A stretch of DNA of 64,000 nucleotides, taken from Morganella morganii. Its GTDB lineage: Bacteria > Pseudomonadota > Gammaproteobacteria > Enterobacterales > Enterobacteriaceae. Location: assembly GCF_019242955.1 (NCBI RefSeq), contig NZ_CP066129.1:2480001-2544000 (forward strand), written 5' to 3'. Below are positions 27,982 through 37,833 of this stretch, piece after piece; position 1 is the stretch's first letter, and each line of letters opens with the position of its first letter. The notes under the pieces were generated by a model that searched no databases, had not been told where the DNA came from, and saw only the letters and a list, made by a program, of their open reading frames with translations. Position numbers and translations under genes: made by a program.

Positions 27982-28894
27982 ATTTATGCCTATTTATTTT
28001 TAATATAACTACTGCCGTTCTGTCTTTACGTATGGCATCCCGGCATTGCTGTTGACTGCACCCCGGTAAGAATTATCTAAAATTCCCTGTGATTTATTAT
28101 CGTCACATTGCGTTTAATGTTCAAAGAAAAACATATTATTCCGGAGAATATTTTCAGGAAAAAACAAAAATGTTTGGTATCAATAAGTTATGATAGATCC
28201 ACATTATTACTCTTGCAAATTGTTAACTTTTTGTTTCTTATGGGTTAATACTATATCATGCGACTTGTGCTTTTTCGCTATTAAAATACATAAATTTATA
28301 AATTTTCACCTGCATAAATAACACCCTTTTTTACCTGGTAATAAAATATATTAAATCACTTCACCATACTCATTTATGGATTATTATAATCACATAAAAT
28401 ATCAATACCGATTAAACAGACAGTGATTCACATTATTCCTTTACTCTTTATGTGGAAATAAGGGTATTTACACAATATAAGGATATAAGTATTAACCGAT
28501 ATGCTATACTCTTTTAATGGGTAATTTCTTCATTATGGTTAACTATATTTTTATTAATATCAGCAACAGACAAATAACGCCATAAAATTATTCGTCATTC
28601 TTCTATTCCATTTATATAAGATTATAAAACATATCATCGTAATTTTGCCTAATCATAATAAGAATACGCATATTACCGGTAAAAAGATTCTTTATCCTGA
28701 CCGCAGCTCTTCCCTCAACTGCCATAATTTTAAACAAATCTGTCGTAAACAAGACATCTTGTTTTACAATATATTAATATTTAACATTTACCCTGCAAAA
28801 ATCAGTTTTTTATAGTTGTATTTCTGTACATTTCCCCTTATCATCCGCGCCTTTGAATAGTGTGTCTCTCTTTTATTTATCTGATTGAGGTTCT
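27982..28894. other. AT-rich intergenic region upstream of satP
   Basis: 913 bases, very AT-rich, no open frame with a ribosome site and no clear terminator. It probably holds the satP promoter and regulatory sites on its right side and the promoter of the 66-residue gene on its left side. TGCTATACT near 28501-28509 looks like an extended -10 box but points to nothing obvious. Confidence 0.5.
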
Positions 28895-29464
28895 ATGAGC
28901 TCTGACCGTATTGCGAATCCAGGCCCGCTGGGCTTACTGGGATTTGGTATGACGACTATCCTGCTGAATGTCCACAACGCCGGATTCTTCCCGATGGCTT
29001 CTGTTATTCTGAGCATGGGGATTTTCTACGGTGGTATTGCGCAGGTCATCGCCGGTATTTTCGAATATAAGAAAGGAAATACTTTTGGTGCGACAGCCTT
29101 TACTTCGTACGGCTTTTTCTGGATAAGTCTGGTCGGCATACTGTTAATGCCGTCAATGGGATTCGGTGAGGCAACCAGCCATGAGTTCCTGGCTGTTTAT
29201 CTGGCACTGTGGGGTATTTTCTCATTCTTTATGTTTCTTGCCACTCTGAAAGCAAACCTCGCGCTGCGTGCGGTTTTCTTCCTGCTGGTGATTTTATTTG
29301 CCCTGCTCGTTATCGGTAATGCTACCGGTAATGCCGCATTACTGAAAATTGCCGGTTATGAAGGTATTTTATGTGGTGCAACCGCATTTTATCTGGCAAT
29401 GGCTGAAGTACTGAATGAGCAGTACGGCCGGACGATTTTACCTGTCGGCGGGCGTCACGCCTGA
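28895..29464 (+). CDS. satP: Acetate/succinate-proton symporter SatP (YaaH)
   Basis: 189 residues, GPR1/FUN34/YaaH family, six membrane helices. It takes up acetate and succinate with protons (family knowledge). The family motif NPGPLGLLGFG stands at residues 8-18 and the whole protein is hydrophobic up to the polar tail GRTILPVGGRHA. ATG has a GATTGAGGTTCT leader. It is monocistronic; the terminator after it carries copy 2 of the dispersed repeat. Confidence 0.94.
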   Translation: MSSDRIANPGPLGLLGFGMTTILLNVHNAGFFPMASVILSMGIFYGGIAQVIAGIFEYKKGNTFGATAFTSYGFFWISLVGILLMPSMGFGEATSHEFLAVYLALWGIFSFFMFLATLKANLALRAVFFLLVILFALLVIGNATGNAALLKIAGYEGILCGATAFYLAMAEVLNEQYGRTILPVGGRHA

Positions 29465-29482
29465 TAACAGTTTTTTATATAA

Positions 29483-29506
29483 AAAAACCCGTTCACTGAA
29501 CGGGTT
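29483..29506. terminator. Upstream copy of the duplicated satP/yfaZ terminator stem
   Basis: CCCGTTCA-CTG-AACGGG-type stem (ACCCGTTC/GAACGGGT) preceded by seven A residues. The A run gives a U run on the minus strand, so this copy ends leftward transcripts from yfaZ, while the plus-strand side (TTGAG) lacks a U tract. The same 22 bases recur with one loop change at 29647-29668. Confidence 0.75.
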
Positions 29507-29649
29507 GAGATTGCTGACAAAGCAGGATAAAACGCGGTTTTTCCTGCTTTGTGTTATCAGCCGAAAATCAATAAATTGATTTTCCTGGTTTATTTTTACA
29601 ACCTCTGTCGGTCGTCGCCAACCCCTGCGGGTTTGTCAACGGCCTGAAA
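29505..29649 (+). repeat. 145-bp dispersed repeat, copy 2, nested inside a terminator
   Basis: Same length and orientation as 8379-8523 with four substitutions. Here the first internal hairpin pairs slightly better (GCTGACAAAGCAGG with CCTGCTTTGTGTTATCAGC). The central palindrome GAAAATCAAT-AA-ATTGATTTTC is identical. It lies between convergent satP and yfaZ, bracketed by two copies of their terminator stem, whose sequence is unrelated to the stem at copy 1. Confidence 0.9.
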
Positions 29650-29672
29650 CCCGTTCACAGAACGGGTTTTTT
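29647..29672 (+). terminator. Downstream copy of the duplicated satP/yfaZ terminator stem
   Basis: AAACCCGTTC-ACA-GAACGGGTTTTTTG: the copy with six T residues on the plus strand. satP transcripts would run through the repeat and stop here. Confidence 0.8.
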
Positions 29673-29691
29673 GTTGTCTGCAACAAGGGGA

Positions 29692-30231
29692 TCAGAAACT
29701 CAGACCCGCGCCCAGATAAGCGCCGTCTGCAATGCGGTTTTCATGGCCGCTGTTAGATTCAACTTCAATCTTACGATAACCCGCTTTAACATTCAGTGGT
29801 GCAAATACTGTCCAGTTTGCGCCCACATCAGCTTCTTTATAAGAATCATTACCGGATGTCAGACCTGACGGTGCGCCGTAAAATTCACCGTAAACGCGGA
29901 CTGACGGCAGAATGCTCCATGCCACACCAACACCCGGTGCGACAGCCATTCCTTTTTTACCCACTTCCGGATCGAGATAAATTGCTTTACCGCCGACACT
30001 GGCGGAAACCGGCCCCAGCGGGAATGCAAATTTAGCACGTGCGCCGCCTAACTGCCCCTGGTGATCACTGCGTGCCCAGTTACCGTCAAATGACAGTCCG
30101 GAGTACGGGTCGCCGACACCGATATTAATATCAGTATATTTTTTACCGGCCTGAACATCCATTGAGATTGCATTTGCCGCGCCCGCCGCGAGCATCAGTG
30201 TTGCAGCCACAGCTGCTTTATATTTTTTCAT
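29692..30231 (-). CDS. yfaZ: YfaZ-family outer-membrane protein
   Basis: 179 residues from the ATG at 30231 (start MKKYKAAVAATLMLAAGAANA). The signal peptide of about 21 residues ends in ANA. The mature protein has alternating beta-strand patterns and ends in GLSF with a terminal Phe, as expected for an outer-membrane beta-barrel. The length equals E. coli YfaZ, whose function is not known. The longer open frame is rejected because the signal peptide would be internal. Confidence 0.87.
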   Translation of the reverse strand: MKKYKAAVAATLMLAAGAANAISMDVQAGKKYTDINIGVGDPYSGLSFDGNWARSDHQGQLGGARAKFAFPLGPVSASVGGKAIYLDPEVGKKGMAVAPGVGVAWSILPSVRVYGEFYGAPSGLTSGNDSYKEADVGANWTVFAPLNVKAGYRKIEVESNSGHENRIADGAYLGAGLSF

Positions 30232-30528
30232 TTTTTGCCACCACTTAAAATAAGACAGGGTTTTCGGCATTTTCCCCGAAACTGTCACCATTTGAAAGTT
30301 AATATTCTGATTTTTATGTAAAGTTATCTATATACACAATCAATAGGTCACACCAATTCATCAAATCGACGCATTCTTTTTATGACAGTGCTATATTTTA
30401 TACCAAGTCATACATTCAGATAAAAACAACAATGCACAATACAGCTTATGACTTAACATGCTGATTTTGCACATCGCGCCAAATTCTGCATATCAGCGTT
30501 TTTTTCCTTTACCGACTGGAGATATGTG

Positions 30529-31971
30529 ATGAAGAAGAAAGGATTAACAACGGCCGCGGGCGCACCCGTCGTTGATAACAATAATGTCATGACTGCCGGA
30601 AAACGCGGTCCGATGCTGCTACAGGATGTCTGGTTCCTGGAAAAACTGGCACATTTTGACCGTGAAGTAATCCCTGAGCGCCGTATGCACGCCAAAGGCT
30701 CCGGTGCATTCGGTACATTTACAGTTACCCATGATATTACCCGTTATACCCGTGCAAAAATTTTCTCTCAGGTCGGCAAAAAAACCGACATGTTTGCCCG
30801 TTTCTCCACCGTTGCCGGTGAGCGCGGTGCGGCAGATGCGGAGCGGGATATCCGCGGTTTTGCCCTGAAATTTTATACCGAGGAAGGTAACTGGGATATG
30901 GTGGGTAACAACACCCCGGTGTTCTACCTGCGCGACCCGCTGAAATTCCCGGATCTGAACCACGTTGTAAAACGTGACCCGCGCACTAACCTGCGCAATA
31001 TGGCATATAAGTGGGATTTCTTTTCTCACCTGCCTGAATCCCTCCACCAGCTGACGATTGATGTCAGTGACCGTGGTCTGCCGCAGAGCTACCGCAATAT
31101 GCACGGTTTCGGCAGCCATACTTACAGCTTTATCAGCGGCAACAATGAGCGTTTCTGGGTAAAATTCCACTTCCGCTGCCAGCAGGGTATTGCCAACCTG
31201 ATGGATGATGAGGCAGAACAGTTAATCGGGAAAGATCGTGAAAGTTCACAGCGTGACCTATTCAATGCGATTGAAAAAGGGGATTATCCGCGCTGGAACC
31301 TGCAAATTCAGGTGATGCCGGAAGCTGAAGCAGCAAAAGTTCCGTACAACCCGTTTGATCTGACCAAAGTGTGGCCGCATGCGGATTATCCGCTGATGGA
31401 TGTCGGTTATTTTGAGCTGAACCGTAACCCGGAAAACTATTTCTCCGATGTGGAACAGGCGGCATTCAGCCCGGCCAACGTCGTTCCCGGTATTGGATTC
31501 TCTCCGGACAAAATGTTGCAGGGGCGTCTGTTCTCCTACGGCGATGCTCACCGCTACCGCTTAGGTGTTAACCACCATCAGATCCCGGTGAATAAACCAC
31601 GCTGCCCGTTCCATAATTATCACCGTGACGGTGCAATGCGTATCGACGGCAACAGCGGTAATACTGAAACTTACGAGCCGAACAGCGCCGGTCTTTTTCA
31701 GGAACAGCCTGATTTCAGCGAGCCGCCGCTGTCTGTCGACGGTGCCGCCGACCACTGGAATCACCGTGAAGACGCGGATTACTTCAGCCAGCCGCGCGCA
31801 CTGTATGAACTGCTCAGTGATGCCGAGCATCAGCGCATGTTTGCCCGTATCGCCGGTGAGCTGGTTCAGGCCGCCGAAGAAACACAGGCCCGCCAGATAG
31901 CACTGTTTAAACAGGTGCATCCGGAATACGGTGCCGGTGTGGAAGCGGCCATCGCGAAACTGAAAAAATAA
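30529..31971 (+). CDS. katA: Monofunctional heme catalase KatA
   Basis: 480 residues, small-subunit clade catalase that converts hydrogen peroxide to water and oxygen in the cytoplasm. The distal catalytic His54 is in [14 protein letters not shown], the distal Asn lies in [17 protein letters not shown], and the proximal heme ligand Tyr337 is in [13 protein letters not shown]. The NADPH-binding clade features are present. It resembles the Proteus mirabilis catalase closely from memory. Start at ATG 30529 with GGAG seven bases upstream; the GTG just before is less likely. I found no convincing OxyR site. Confidence 0.96.
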   Translation: MKKKGLTTAAGAPVVDNNNVMTAGKRGPMLLQDVWFLEKLAHFDREVIPERRMHAKGSGAFGTFTVTHDITRYTRAKIFSQVGKKTDMFARFSTVAGERGAADAERDIRGFALKFYTEEGNWDMVGNNTPVFYLRDPLKFPDLNHVVKRDPRTNLRNMAYKWDFFSHLPESLHQLTIDVSDRGLPQSYRNMHGFGSHTYSFISGNNERFWVKFHFRCQQGIANLMDDEAEQLIGKDRESSQRDLFNAIEKGDYPRWNLQIQVMPEAEAAKVPYNPFDLTKVWPHADYPLMDVGYFELNRNPENYFSDVEQAAFSPANVVPGIGFSPDKMLQGRLFSYGDAHRYRLGVNHHQIPVNKPRCPFHNYHRDGAMRIDGNSGNTETYEPNSAGLFQEQPDFSEPPLSVDGAADHWNHREDADYFSQPRALYELLSDAEHQRMFARIAGELVQAAEETQARQIALFKQVHPEYGAGVEAAIAKLKK

Positions 31972-31987
31972 TCGTGTGATAACATGA

Positions 31988-32024
31988 CAAAACCGCTGCC
32001 GTCAGTGACCGCAGCGGTTTTTTT
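31988..32024. terminator. Terminator between katA and menE
   Basis: AAAACCGCTGC-CGTCAGTGACC-GCAGCGGTTTTTTT: strong stem, T run on the plus strand for katA and A run on the left for the convergent men operon. Confidence 0.9.
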
Positions 32025-32032
32025 ATATGAAT

Positions 32033-33424
32033 TCAGCGGATATGAAAACGATCCTGCGCCATCTGAATCAGCGGTGCGCGGGTACGTTTTATGCCGCTGC
32101 CCGCATCCGTTTCCGGTAATGCATAACAGGCCGCCGGACGCATAAACGCAGGCAGTTCCGCCTGACACCACTCACTGAAATGCTGCCGTTGTTCCGCTGT
32201 CCAGTCATCATAATCACGGATGAGATACACCGGGACAGCACCGAACTCGTCACTGCTGACGGGCACCACCAGACATTCCGTGATCAGCGGATAATGCATC
32301 AGCTGTTTTTCTGTTACTTCCGGCTGTACGTTCTCGCCGCCGCAGCAGAAAAGATTATCCAGCCGTCCGTCGATCACCAGTTCCCCCTCCGCCATATGAC
32401 CTTTGTCGCCGGTCGGATACCAGCCGTCGTAAGAAAGCAGTGTATGCAGTGCACCGTTCAGCCAGACACCGGCGGCAAAACTGTCACCTTTGATCAGGAT
32501 CTGCTGCTGTTCATCCGTGCGGATGTCTTTGCCGGACAGCGGATTTCCGACACCCGGTTTGCCGTCCGCCCGTTTGGCACAGACTGTTGAGGCAAACTCT
32601 GTCATGCCGTAACCGCACCAGCAGCGGATACCCCGGGCTTCCGCAGCTTCCGTCAGCGCAACAGGGATAGCCGCTCCGCCGAGCAGAACATCACGCAGCG
32701 GCGGCAGGGTTTCAGGTGATTGCAGCAGACGCCAGAGTTGTGTCGGTACCAGGGACGCGTGAGTACATCCGCGCAGTGATTCTTCCAGTGTTTCACCGTC
32801 TGCCCGTACCACCATTTCCCCGCCCTGTAACAGCCAGCGCCAGAGAATCCCCTGTCCGGAGACATGATACAGCGGCAGCGATAACAGCCAGCTGTCACCC
32901 GCCTGATAATTCAGCAGTGATACCACGCCCTGCGCCGCCGCGAAATGCGCCACCGGACGATGGGCGATCGCTTTCGGCAATCCGGTGGAGCCGGATGTCA
33001 GTATCAGTGTTGCCAGCCGTTTCGGATGCGGGATCACTTCCGGTGCCTGCGCACCGTTCAGGCACGGATCAAGGGTTTTCAGCGGCAGTACCACTGTGCC
33101 GTCACTCAGGTCGCACAAAAAATCCGCATCCAGTGACGTGACCAATTCTGCCTGCAACTCACGCGGCAGCCCCGGATTGAGTGTCAGAGTGACCGCCCCG
33201 CAGCGCAGCAGCGCCAGAAAAGCGATGACCAGTTCTGTGCTGTTTTTGCCGCGCAGCACCACGCAGTTACTTTCCCGCAATCCCTGCTGATAAAAACCGG
33301 CGGCGCGCGCATCGATCCGGTTCGTCAGCTCTGTCCATGTCAGCGATGAGTCCGCACAGCGCAGCGCCGTTTTATCCGGCGTCTGCTGCGCATGTGCAAC
33401 CCACGGCCATTGTGCAGCCGTCAT
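32033..33424 (-). CDS. menE: o-Succinylbenzoate-CoA ligase MenE
   Basis: Activates o-succinylbenzoate with ATP and CoA in menaquinone biosynthesis. 463 residues from the ATG at 33424, which overlaps the menC stop in TAATG and has AGGACAATGGTA upstream; the ATG at 33430 is too close to that site. The AMP-binding domain shows the P-loop TLILTSGSTGLPKAIAH, the YGMTE motif as CGYGMTEFAST, and the DGRLDNLF hinge before the C-terminal lid domain. Last gene of the men operon. Confidence 0.95.
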   Translation of the reverse strand: MTAAQWPWVAHAQQTPDKTALRCADSSLTWTELTNRIDARAAGFYQQGLRESNCVVLRGKNSTELVIAFLALLRCGAVTLTLNPGLPRELQAELVTSLDADFLCDLSDGTVVLPLKTLDPCLNGAQAPEVIPHPKRLATLILTSGSTGLPKAIAHRPVAHFAAAQGVVSLLNYQAGDSWLLSLPLYHVSGQGILWRWLLQGGEMVVRADGETLEESLRGCTHASLVPTQLWRLLQSPETLPPLRDVLLGGAAIPVALTEAAEARGIRCWCGYGMTEFASTVCAKRADGKPGVGNPLSGKDIRTDEQQQILIKGDSFAAGVWLNGALHTLLSYDGWYPTGDKGHMAEGELVIDGRLDNLFCCGGENVQPEVTEKQLMHYPLITECLVVPVSSDEFGAVPVYLIRDYDDWTAEQRQHFSEWCQAELPAFMRPAACYALPETDAGSGIKRTRAPLIQMAQDRFHIR

Positions 33425-34395
33425 TACCATTGTCCTGTCTGAGTGAGTTGTTCTGCGGTTATCAGTGCCAGTGTGCTGCCCGGCCACGGCCGGACCAGTT
33501 GTGATTGCATCAGGGAGAGCGTGTCCAGCCCCGGCAGAGTATCCGGGGTCAGGTGCCCCGCAAGACGGGCCAGTTGTGTCAGGCCAAAACTGCTCTCCAG
33601 CGAGGAGCTGATCACGGCCTGCAATCCTTCCCGGTGTGCCGCCGTAATCAGTTCACGACAGCGGGCGATACTGCCTGTCAGTGTGGGTTTGATAACAATC
33701 GCTGCCACGCCGGGCTCTGCTTTTACCGTAAACCCCGGCTCACGGACAGATTCATCCCAGGCGATCGCAATTCCGGTGTCCTGAGCATAACGCAGTGATT
33801 CTTCGGGTGTTTTGCACGGCTCTTCCAGGAAATCGATCCGGGCACGGTGTTCCGGTGCCACATATTTTGCAAAACCGTCCGCTTTGGCGCGGGTCCAGCT
33901 GCGGTTGGCATCCAGACGCAGACGCAGATCCGGCACCGCCTCCAGCAGCAGGTTCACCACCATCCCGTCCCGGACCGCCTCATACAGCCCGACTTTCACT
34001 TTGGCGATTTTCTCACCGTCCATGGCATCGAGAGCAAGGATCAAATCATCCGGATCACCGGTACAGAGTGGTGCTTTACGGGTGTTGAGAAGCTGCGGCA
34101 GTGTGCCGTCCAGCTCGGCGAGCGCACAACTCAGGCCGAACGCCGCTGACGGCAGCGGGCTTTCCGCCGGTATGCCGCCCTGACACCAGGCAGCAATCCA
34201 CTGCTCTGCCGCCTGTTGTGCCTCCGCAAGCGTTTCATGACTGAATTCCGGCAGCGGGGAGATTTCCCCCCATCCTTCACGACCATCCTCCCGCAGACAG
34301 ACCAGCAGTCCGTCGCGGGTTTTCAGGCGCTGATTACGCAGAATAACGCCTGCCTCCATCGGCAGGCTGAAGCTGTACAGTGTGGCGTGGCGCAT
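33424..34395 (-). CDS. menC: o-Succinylbenzoate synthase MenC
   Basis: Enolase-superfamily enzyme that dehydrates SHCHC to o-succinylbenzoate. 323 residues. Catalytic lysine in [10 protein letters not shown], metal ligands Asp in LRLDANRSW, Glu in DFLEEPCKT and Asp in IAWDESVRE, and the second lysine in [10 protein letters not shown] are all present. The start overlaps the menB stop in a TAATG junction and the stop overlaps the menE start, so translation is probably coupled. Confidence 0.95.
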   Translation of the reverse strand: MRHATLYSFSLPMEAGVILRNQRLKTRDGLLVCLREDGREGWGEISPLPEFSHETLAEAQQAAEQWIAAWCQGGIPAESPLPSAAFGLSCALAELDGTLPQLLNTRKAPLCTGDPDDLILALDAMDGEKIAKVKVGLYEAVRDGMVVNLLLEAVPDLRLRLDANRSWTRAKADGFAKYVAPEHRARIDFLEEPCKTPEESLRYAQDTGIAIAWDESVREPGFTVKAEPGVAAIVIKPTLTGSIARCRELITAAHREGLQAVISSSLESSFGLTQLARLAGHLTPDTLPGLDTLSLMQSQLVRPWPGSTLALITAEQLTQTGQW

Positions 34396-35252
34396 TACGG
34401 GTTACGTTTGAATTTAGAGAAATCCGGTGAGCGTTTTTCGTTGAATGCGTTACGCCCTTCCTGACCTTCTTCGGTCATGTAGAAGAGCATGGTGGCATTA
34501 CCCGCCAGCTCCTGTAAACCGGACTGACCGTCACAATCCGCATTGAGTGCCGCTTTCAGGCAGCGCAGCGCCATCGGGCTGTTTTCCAGCATCTCACGAC
34601 ACCAGCGCACGGTTTCTTTTTCCAGATCGGCATAAGGCACGACGGTATTGACCAGTCCCATATCCAGCGCTTCCTGTGCATTGTACTGACGGCACAGGAA
34701 CCAGATTTCACGGGCTTTTTTCTGGCCGACAATCCGCGCCATATAAGAGGCACCCCAGCCGCCGTCAAACGAACCGACTTTCGGCCCGGTCTGACCGAAT
34801 ACCGCATTATCCGCCGCGATGGTCAGGTCACAGATCATGTGCAGCACATGGCCGCCGCCGATAGCGTAACCGGCAACCATGGCCACAACCGGCTTCGGAC
34901 AGGTGCGGATATCGCGCTGTAAATCGAGAACATTCAGATGATGTGTGCCGCTGTCATCGCGGTAGCCGCCGTAGTCACCGCGGATCTTCTGGTCACCGCC
35001 CGCACAGAACGCTTTTTCGCCCTGTCCGGTAAAAATAATGGTGCCGATGCCGTCATCATAACGGGCATTCGCCAGCGCGCTGATCATCTCTTTCACCGTT
35101 AACGGACGGAACGCGTTGCGCACCTGCGGACGGTTAATGGTGATTTTGGCGATACCGTCTTTTGATTTATGAAACAGAATATCCTGATAATCGCCGGTGC
35201 AGTCGACCCATTCAACCGGGGCAGAGAGCTTTTCTTCGCTCGGATACATCAT
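34395..35252 (-). CDS. menB: 1,4-Dihydroxy-2-naphthoyl-CoA synthase MenB
   Basis: Crotonase-fold enzyme that closes the naphthoquinone ring. 285 residues. Oxyanion-hole segments [19 protein letters not shown] and [20 protein letters not shown], the bicarbonate-binding type motif [19 protein letters not shown], and the C-terminal [13 protein letters not shown] are typical of MenB. Two ATG codons stand in tandem; I use the first (35252). It follows menH after 14 bases, with AAGGAAC between. Confidence 0.96.
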   Translation of the reverse strand: MMYPSEEKLSAPVEWVDCTGDYQDILFHKSKDGIAKITINRPQVRNAFRPLTVKEMISALANARYDDGIGTIIFTGQGEKAFCAGGDQKIRGDYGGYRDDSGTHHLNVLDLQRDIRTCPKPVVAMVAGYAIGGGHVLHMICDLTIAADNAVFGQTGPKVGSFDGGWGASYMARIVGQKKAREIWFLCRQYNAQEALDMGLVNTVVPYADLEKETVRWCREMLENSPMALRCLKAALNADCDGQSGLQELAGNATMLFYMTEEGQEGRNAFNEKRSPDFSKFKRNP

Positions 35253-35266
35253 AGCGGTGAGTTCCT

Positions 35267-36040
35267 TTAAACAGAATGTAATGATAAAAATGTCCGGACT
35301 GCCTCCGCAAACGCGGCGGGATTAGCCTGATGGGTGTTATGCCCGGCATATCGGATAGTCCGTAACGGAAAATGGTGTGCCTCTGCGATGGCGCGGAATT
35401 TGCTGTCCTGTTCACCGCAGAGATAGAGCAGCGGCAGATTCAGGGCGTGCAGCTTTTCTGCCAGTTGCGGCTGGTGCCCGAGGGAGGTGTCCGAGAGCAT
35501 GTCCGCAACCGCAAAGGCGTTATGATGCAGATGCTGTTCCACCCGCTGCTGCCGCTGAACCTCATTGAGATCAGCAAAAACGCCCTGACGATACCAGTCA
35601 TACAGGAACGACGCCAGCGGGCGTTCACGTAACTGTTGTGCCTGCCGGTTATCGTGCAGCAGCCGGGCATTGCGCTCGTCCAGTGTGGCAAGGCCGGGAT
35701 TCCCGGCTTCAATAATCAGCCCGCGCAATCCTGCCGGATCACCGTATGCAGCGTGATACATCGCCAGCCGCCCGCCGAGCGAGTAACCGATCAGCCAGTA
35801 GTCCTGAATCTGATGTGCAGCAAGGGTAGCGGTGATCAGCTGAGTGACATGCGGAAAGGTTTTTGCGCGGATGGATTGCGAGCCGCCGTGGCCCGGTAAA
35901 TCAATCAGTAATGAGGGATAATGTCCGGCCGCTTCTGCCGCCGGAAGCCACTCTTCTTTATTGCCCCACAGACCGTGCAGCCAGACCAGCCACGGGCCGG
36001 GCCAGTCAGCGTTACAGCGCTGTGCCGCCAGAACCGTCAT
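35267..36040 (-). CDS. menH: SHCHC synthase MenH
   Basis: Alpha/beta hydrolase-fold lyase that removes pyruvate from SEPHCHC. 257 residues. The nucleophile serine sits in [14 protein letters not shown], the oxyanion region in [13 protein letters not shown], and the histidine in [24 protein letters not shown] is the usual strand-4 segment. The ATG overlaps the menD stop by 4 bases. Confidence 0.94.
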   Translation of the reverse strand: MTVLAAQRCNADWPGPWLVWLHGLWGNKEEWLPAAEAAGHYPSLLIDLPGHGGSQSIRAKTFPHVTQLITATLAAHQIQDYWLIGYSLGGRLAMYHAAYGDPAGLRGLIIEAGNPGLATLDERNARLLHDNRQAQQLRERPLASFLYDWYRQGVFADLNEVQRQQRVEQHLHHNAFAVADMLSDTSLGHQPQLAEKLHALNLPLLYLCGEQDSKFRAIAEAHHFPLRTIRYAGHNTHQANPAAFAEAVRTFLSLHSV

Positions 36041-37707
36041 TGTGCGGCCTCACGTACCAGTTGCTGAAGGTATTTTGCCCCCTCATCACCGTTTGTCACT
36101 ACTTCAATAACCGTGGCAGAGTGCTGTGACCAGGCTTTGCTGACCGCCGCTTTCAGTGACGGCCAGTCCTGCGGGGCACTGTAGCTGAGGCCGAACATCT
36201 GTGCGGCACCGGCAAAACTGACCGACTGTGGCATACAGTAGAAGCGCTGACGCTCCTGTTCGGGTGTCGGCAGCATGGAGAAAATCTGTCCGCCGTTGTT
36301 ATTGACGATCAGCAGCACAAACGGCCCGGAGGTATAACGCAGCAGCGCCAGGCTGTTGAGATCATACAGCGCGGAGATATCCCCGACGACAGCGAGTGCC
36401 GGTTTGGCACTGCCGCGCTGAACACCGGCAGCCGTGGAAATCAGCCCGTCGATACCGCTCGCGCCCCGGTTACTGTACACCGGATAGCCGCACGGCAGCT
36501 GAGCAAAGGCATCAATCAGACGGACAATCAGGCTGTTACCGGCAAATAATACCCCCTGCGGCGGCAGCAGTTCCGGCAGGCGGCAGGCAATCTGCGCCTC
36601 ACCCCAGCCGTCACCCAGGGTTTCTGTCACCTGTGTGTTCAGTGTCTGTGTCCATTCCGTCAGCTGCGGTGCCCACGGTGTGCGCATCTGAGCCGGATGG
36701 TCATCCAGCCATTCACTGACACTGCATTCAAATTTGCGGCCCCGGTGATTTGCCGGGTCCAGCCGTCCCGGGATGGTATCCACAATCCAGTATTCCGGCG
36801 GGGTGCAGGCGGCCTGCCACTGCAACAGCCGTTTACCGGTCAGGCTTGATCCGAACTGGATAACCACATCCGCCTGTGCCAGAACTTCACGGTAGCGCGG
36901 GGATGCCAGCCAGAGATCCGCATGCGGCAACAACTGTCCTGTCTGGGAAAGCACATCACTGATCAGCGGCCAGCCGAGGCATTCCGCCCACTGACGTAAC
37001 TGTTTTCCTTCCGCGGCCTGCATGCGCCCGGCAATAATCACCCCTTTTTTCTGCCGCCAGAAAAACCAGTCATCCACGCTGATCACAGAGGTACAGCGGG
37101 TCTGCTGTAACCAGGGCTTATCACTCTGCCACCAGTTACCGAGCTGAGCCTGCCAGTCTTTGCCGGTTTGTCCGTCATCGTCATACAGCGGTTCGGCAAA
37201 CGGGCAATTGATATGCGCCGCACCGTGATGCAGACGGTTCATAATGTCATCGAGGGAGGAAACCAGCCAGGATGCCGGGATATCAAATACCGGACGCGGC
37301 AGTGCCAGCGAAGCAAACGGATGGGATGAAAAAATACCTGGCTGGCGGATAGCCTGGTTAGCGCCGCAGTCTATCAGTTCCGGCGGACGATCCGCGGTCA
37401 GGAAAACAAGACGCTCACCGGTCAGTCCGGCTTCAATCAGTGCCGGATACAGATTTGCCACAGCCGTACCGGAGGTGACAATCACCGCCACCGGCAGCCG
37501 GGTGCTTTTTGCCAGCCCCAGTGCCAGATGCGCAAGTCCGCGTTCATCAAAATGGGTGTGGCAGACAAATTTGTCATTGGCGGCGGCGGCCAGTGTCAGG
37601 GGTGTTGACCGTGAACCCGGTGCGATACAGATATGACGCAGCCCGTGACGGCTGAGCGCCTCCAAAATCACCTCCGCCCATCGACGGTTCAATGCACTGT
37701 TTGACAT
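36037..37707 (-). CDS. menD: SEPHCHC synthase MenD
   Basis: Thiamine-diphosphate-dependent enzyme that adds the succinic semialdehyde unit from 2-oxoglutarate to isochorismate. 556 residues. The ThDP-activating glutamate lies in [19 protein letters not shown] near residue 55. The magnesium/ThDP motif runs from [17 protein letters not shown] to [15 protein letters not shown] small palindrome CCGTAG-T-CTACGG at 37735-37747 lies upstream of the gene in the 126-base gap to menF; its role is unknown. Confidence 0.95.
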   Translation of the reverse strand: MSNSALNRRWAEVILEALSRHGLRHICIAPGSRSTPLTLAAAANDKFVCHTHFDERGLAHLALGLAKSTRLPVAVIVTSGTAVANLYPALIEAGLTGERLVFLTADRPPELIDCGANQAIRQPGIFSSHPFASLALPRPVFDIPASWLVSSLDDIMNRLHHGAAHINCPFAEPLYDDDGQTGKDWQAQLGNWWQSDKPWLQQTRCTSVISVDDWFFWRQKKGVIIAGRMQAAEGKQLRQWAECLGWPLISDVLSQTGQLLPHADLWLASPRYREVLAQADVVIQFGSSLTGKRLLQWQAACTPPEYWIVDTIPGRLDPANHRGRKFECSVSEWLDDHPAQMRTPWAPQLTEWTQTLNTQVTETLGDGWGEAQIACRLPELLPPQGVLFAGNSLIVRLIDAFAQLPCGYPVYSNRGASGIDGLISTAAGVQRGSAKPALAVVGDISALYDLNSLALLRYTSGPFVLLIVNNNGGQIFSMLPTPEQERQRFYCMPQSVSFAGAAQMFGLSYSAPQDWPSLKAAVSKAWSQHSATVIEVVTNGDEGAKYLQQLVREAAQ

Positions 37708-37833
37708 AGCTCACCTTTCCTGACCTGTAGTTTTCCGTAGTCTACGGACTGACTCAGGAAATACTTTAATGTAGTTCAATAAACCGGTGGATTATTTCAT
37801 GATTTCTGCCCCGGCAAGCAGAAAATGGCACAA

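Noticed and set aside
30325-30350. OxyR site upstream of katA
   Set aside because: CTAT and ATAG elements are present but their spacing does not fit the OxyR motif.
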